Source: Anaeromyxobacter oryzae (GTDB lineage Bacteria > Myxococcota > Myxococcia > Myxococcales > Anaeromyxobacteraceae). Taken from it: a stretch of DNA of 64,000 nt. Of the stretch, positions 62,813 to 64,000 are shown piece by piece (position 1 is the first letter of the stretch; each line of letters starts with the position of its first letter). The DNA is taken from contig NZ_AP025591.1 of assembly GCF_023169945.1 (NCBI RefSeq), positions 4,274,481-4,338,480 on the forward strand, written 5' to 3'. The notes beneath the pieces were generated by a model that was not told the DNA's origin, searched no databases, and was given only the letters and a program-made list of their open reading frames with translations. The position numbers were made by a program, and so were the translations under genes.

Positions 62813-64000
62813 GGCGAAAGCCAGGCCATCGCCGCGGCCACTGCCGCCGCCACGCCCGTGCGCAGGGTTGGATGCACGACCGGCGCGAAGCGAGGGTTGT
62901 GATTGGTCGGGAGGTCGCCCATCCGGCCGGCGGCCCGGGCCTGTCGGTACGCCTCCGGATCAGTGCCACCCACGAACCAGAACACCGAGGGCACGTGCCA
63001 CTCGGCGCCGAAGCACCCGAAGTCCTCGCTCGCCGACGTCGGCTCCACCTCCTGGACGCACTCGGACGGGAAGCTCCGGCCGAACGACGCGACCACGCGG
63101 CGGGTCGCCTCGGGGTCGTTCCGGACGGATCCGTAGCGGTCGAGCGGCGTGATCTCCGGCAGACGAGGCGCCCCGGACGCCGCGGCCTCCGCGTTCACGA
63201 TCCGCGCGATGGCGGCGAGCACGCGAGCGCGGACGCCCTCGTCGAAGGTGCGGACGTTCAGCTTGAGGAGGGCCTCGTCGGGGATGACGTTCTCCTTCGT
63301 GCCGGCCTGCAGCGCGCCCACCGTCACGACGGCGGCCTCGGTCGCGGCGAGCTCGCGGGAGACGATGGTCTGGAGACGGAGCACAGTCGCGGCCGCCATC
63401 ACCACGGGATCGATGCTCGCCTGAGGCATCGAGCCGTGGGCCCCCCGGCCGAAGAGCCGGATCTGGAGGCTGTCCCCAGCGGAGGTCATGACGCCGGCGC
63501 GCCAGCCGAGGACGCCTGCGGCGCCGACCATGACATGCTGCCCGAGGACGACGTCGGGCTTCGGGAACCGGATGAAGAGCCCGTCGTCGATCATCGCCTG
63601 GGCGCCGGCGGCGATCTCCTCCGCCGGCTGGAATACGGCGAGCAGCGTCCCTCGCCACGCGCCGCGGGACTGGCCGAACAGCGCCGCCGCGCCCGCCAGC
63701 CAGGCCACGTGCATGTCGTGACCGCAGGCGTGCATCACCGGGACGGCGTCGCCGTCGCGGTCGGTGGACGTGGCCGTGCTGGCGTAGGGCAGTCCCGTCA
63801 GCTCCTTGACGGGCAGCGCGTCCATGTCGGCGCGCAGCATGACGGTGGGGCCGTCGCCGTTGCGGAGCAGACCGACCACGCCGGTCTTCCCGATGCCCGG
63901 CGTCACCTCGTAGCCGGCCGCGCGAAGCCGCCCCGCCGCGATGCCCGCCGTCCGGGTCTCCTGCATCGAGAGCTCGGGGTGCGCGTGGAGATCGGTGTAG
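62809..64000 (-). CDS. M20-family amidohydrolase (HipO-like), 5' end cut by the edge
   Basis: At least 397 residues. The first in-frame residues at the window end read YTDLHAHPELS, the usual M20D start, so the gene extends beyond 64000. Motifs: VMLRADMDALPV, HACGHDMHVAW with metal ligands, FQPAEEIAAGAQAM with the catalytic Glu, and AHGSMPQASIDPVV. The end has ASEDFG and NHNPRFAPV. Such enzymes hydrolyse N-acyl amino acids or peptides; they are often called hippurate hydrolase. It ends four bases into the TRIC gene's start. Confidence 0.92.
   Translation of the reverse strand, partial: YTDLHAHPELSMQETRTAGIAAGRLRAAGYEVTPGIGKTGVVGLLRNGDGPTVMLRADMDALPVKELTGLPYASTATSTDRDGDAVPVMHACGHDMHVAWLAGAAALFGQSRGAWRGTLLAVFQPAEEIAAGAQAMIDDGLFIRFPKPDVVLGQHVMVGAAGVLGWRAGVMTSAGDSLQIRLFGRGAHGSMPQASIDPVVMAAATVLRLQTIVSRELAATEAAVVTVGALQAGTKENVIPDEALLKLNVRTFDEGVRARVLAAIARIVNAEAAASGAPRLPEITPLDRYGSVRNDPEATRRVVASFGRSFPSECVQEVEPTSASEDFGCFGAEWHVPSVFWFVGGTDPEAYRQARAAGRMGDLPTNHNPRFAPVVHPTLRTGVAAAVAAAMAWLSP

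Overview
The window is very GC-rich throughout, and its gene content fits a myxobacterium, most likely close to Anaeromyxobacter (Myxococcota). Pointers are a Hanks-type Ser/Thr kinase, an FHA-domain sigma-54 activator, large hybrid sensor kinases fused to CheB/CheR, secreted patatins, AI-2E transporters and many small stress-type envelope proteins. This assignment is inference from content, not from a marker gene. I see no rRNA, tRNA, CRISPR array, insertion sequence or phage gene. About 60 protein genes are supported. Long antisense ORFs, which are common in GC-rich DNA, were discarded.

Layout. 0-10.5 kb: start of a fatty-acid desaturase cut by the edge, MscS-type channel, Ca2+/H+ exchanger, outer-membrane barrel protein, AI-2E transporter, then two tandem secreted patatin phospholipases followed by a cysteine-rich secreted protein. 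10.6-18.5 kb: SMR-like transporter, Ser/Thr kinase with a small membrane partner, tandem C_GCAxxG redox-type protein, VOC protein, a three-gene operon of sulfite-oxidase-like enzyme, flavin reductase and DUF6510, and an MBL hydrolase. 18.6-25.7 kb: YihY, a complete Mla-type lipid-transport ABC operon (STAS-MlaE, MlaF, MlaD, PqiC-like lipoprotein), zinc-ribbon plus AtpZ pair, second AI-2E transporter, cupin.

25.8-39.6 kb is a stress and signalling region: lmo0937-type microprotein, 4Fe-4S protein, SYLF lipid-binding protein, a deletion remnant of a CheR/histidine-kinase gene, the FHA sigma-54 activator, two paralogous envelope proteins, lipase, YtxH/DUF948 pair, the giant CheB-CheR-kinase-receiver protein, another kinase and a PRC-barrel protein. 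The most interesting signal lies here. A duplicated promoter module of about 112 bp (a sigma-54-like -24/-12 site plus the palindrome CGTTCGCGAACG about 107 bp upstream of the predicted start site) sits before the lmo0937 gene and before one envelope gene. A third sigma-54-like site faces the other envelope gene from the same palindrome. The sigma-54 activator gene lies between the two modules and has GAACGTTC sites in its own upstream region. I propose a small local envelope-stress regulon.

39.6-64 kb: nitronate-monooxygenase-like enzyme, GH63/MGH1 glucosidase, ribA, a csbD-radical SAM-mgtA run, second lmo0937 protein, GAF-containing PTS enzyme I (PtsP), a second kinase remnant, GAF protein, desaturase, CheB with a zinc ribbon, LysR regulator, CPBP protease, methionyl-tRNA synthetase, DUF3500 protein, TRIC channel and an M20 amidohydrolase running off the right edge. 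A repeat of about 103 bp occurs twice (39.65 and 54.07 kb), each time upstream of a minus-strand gene.
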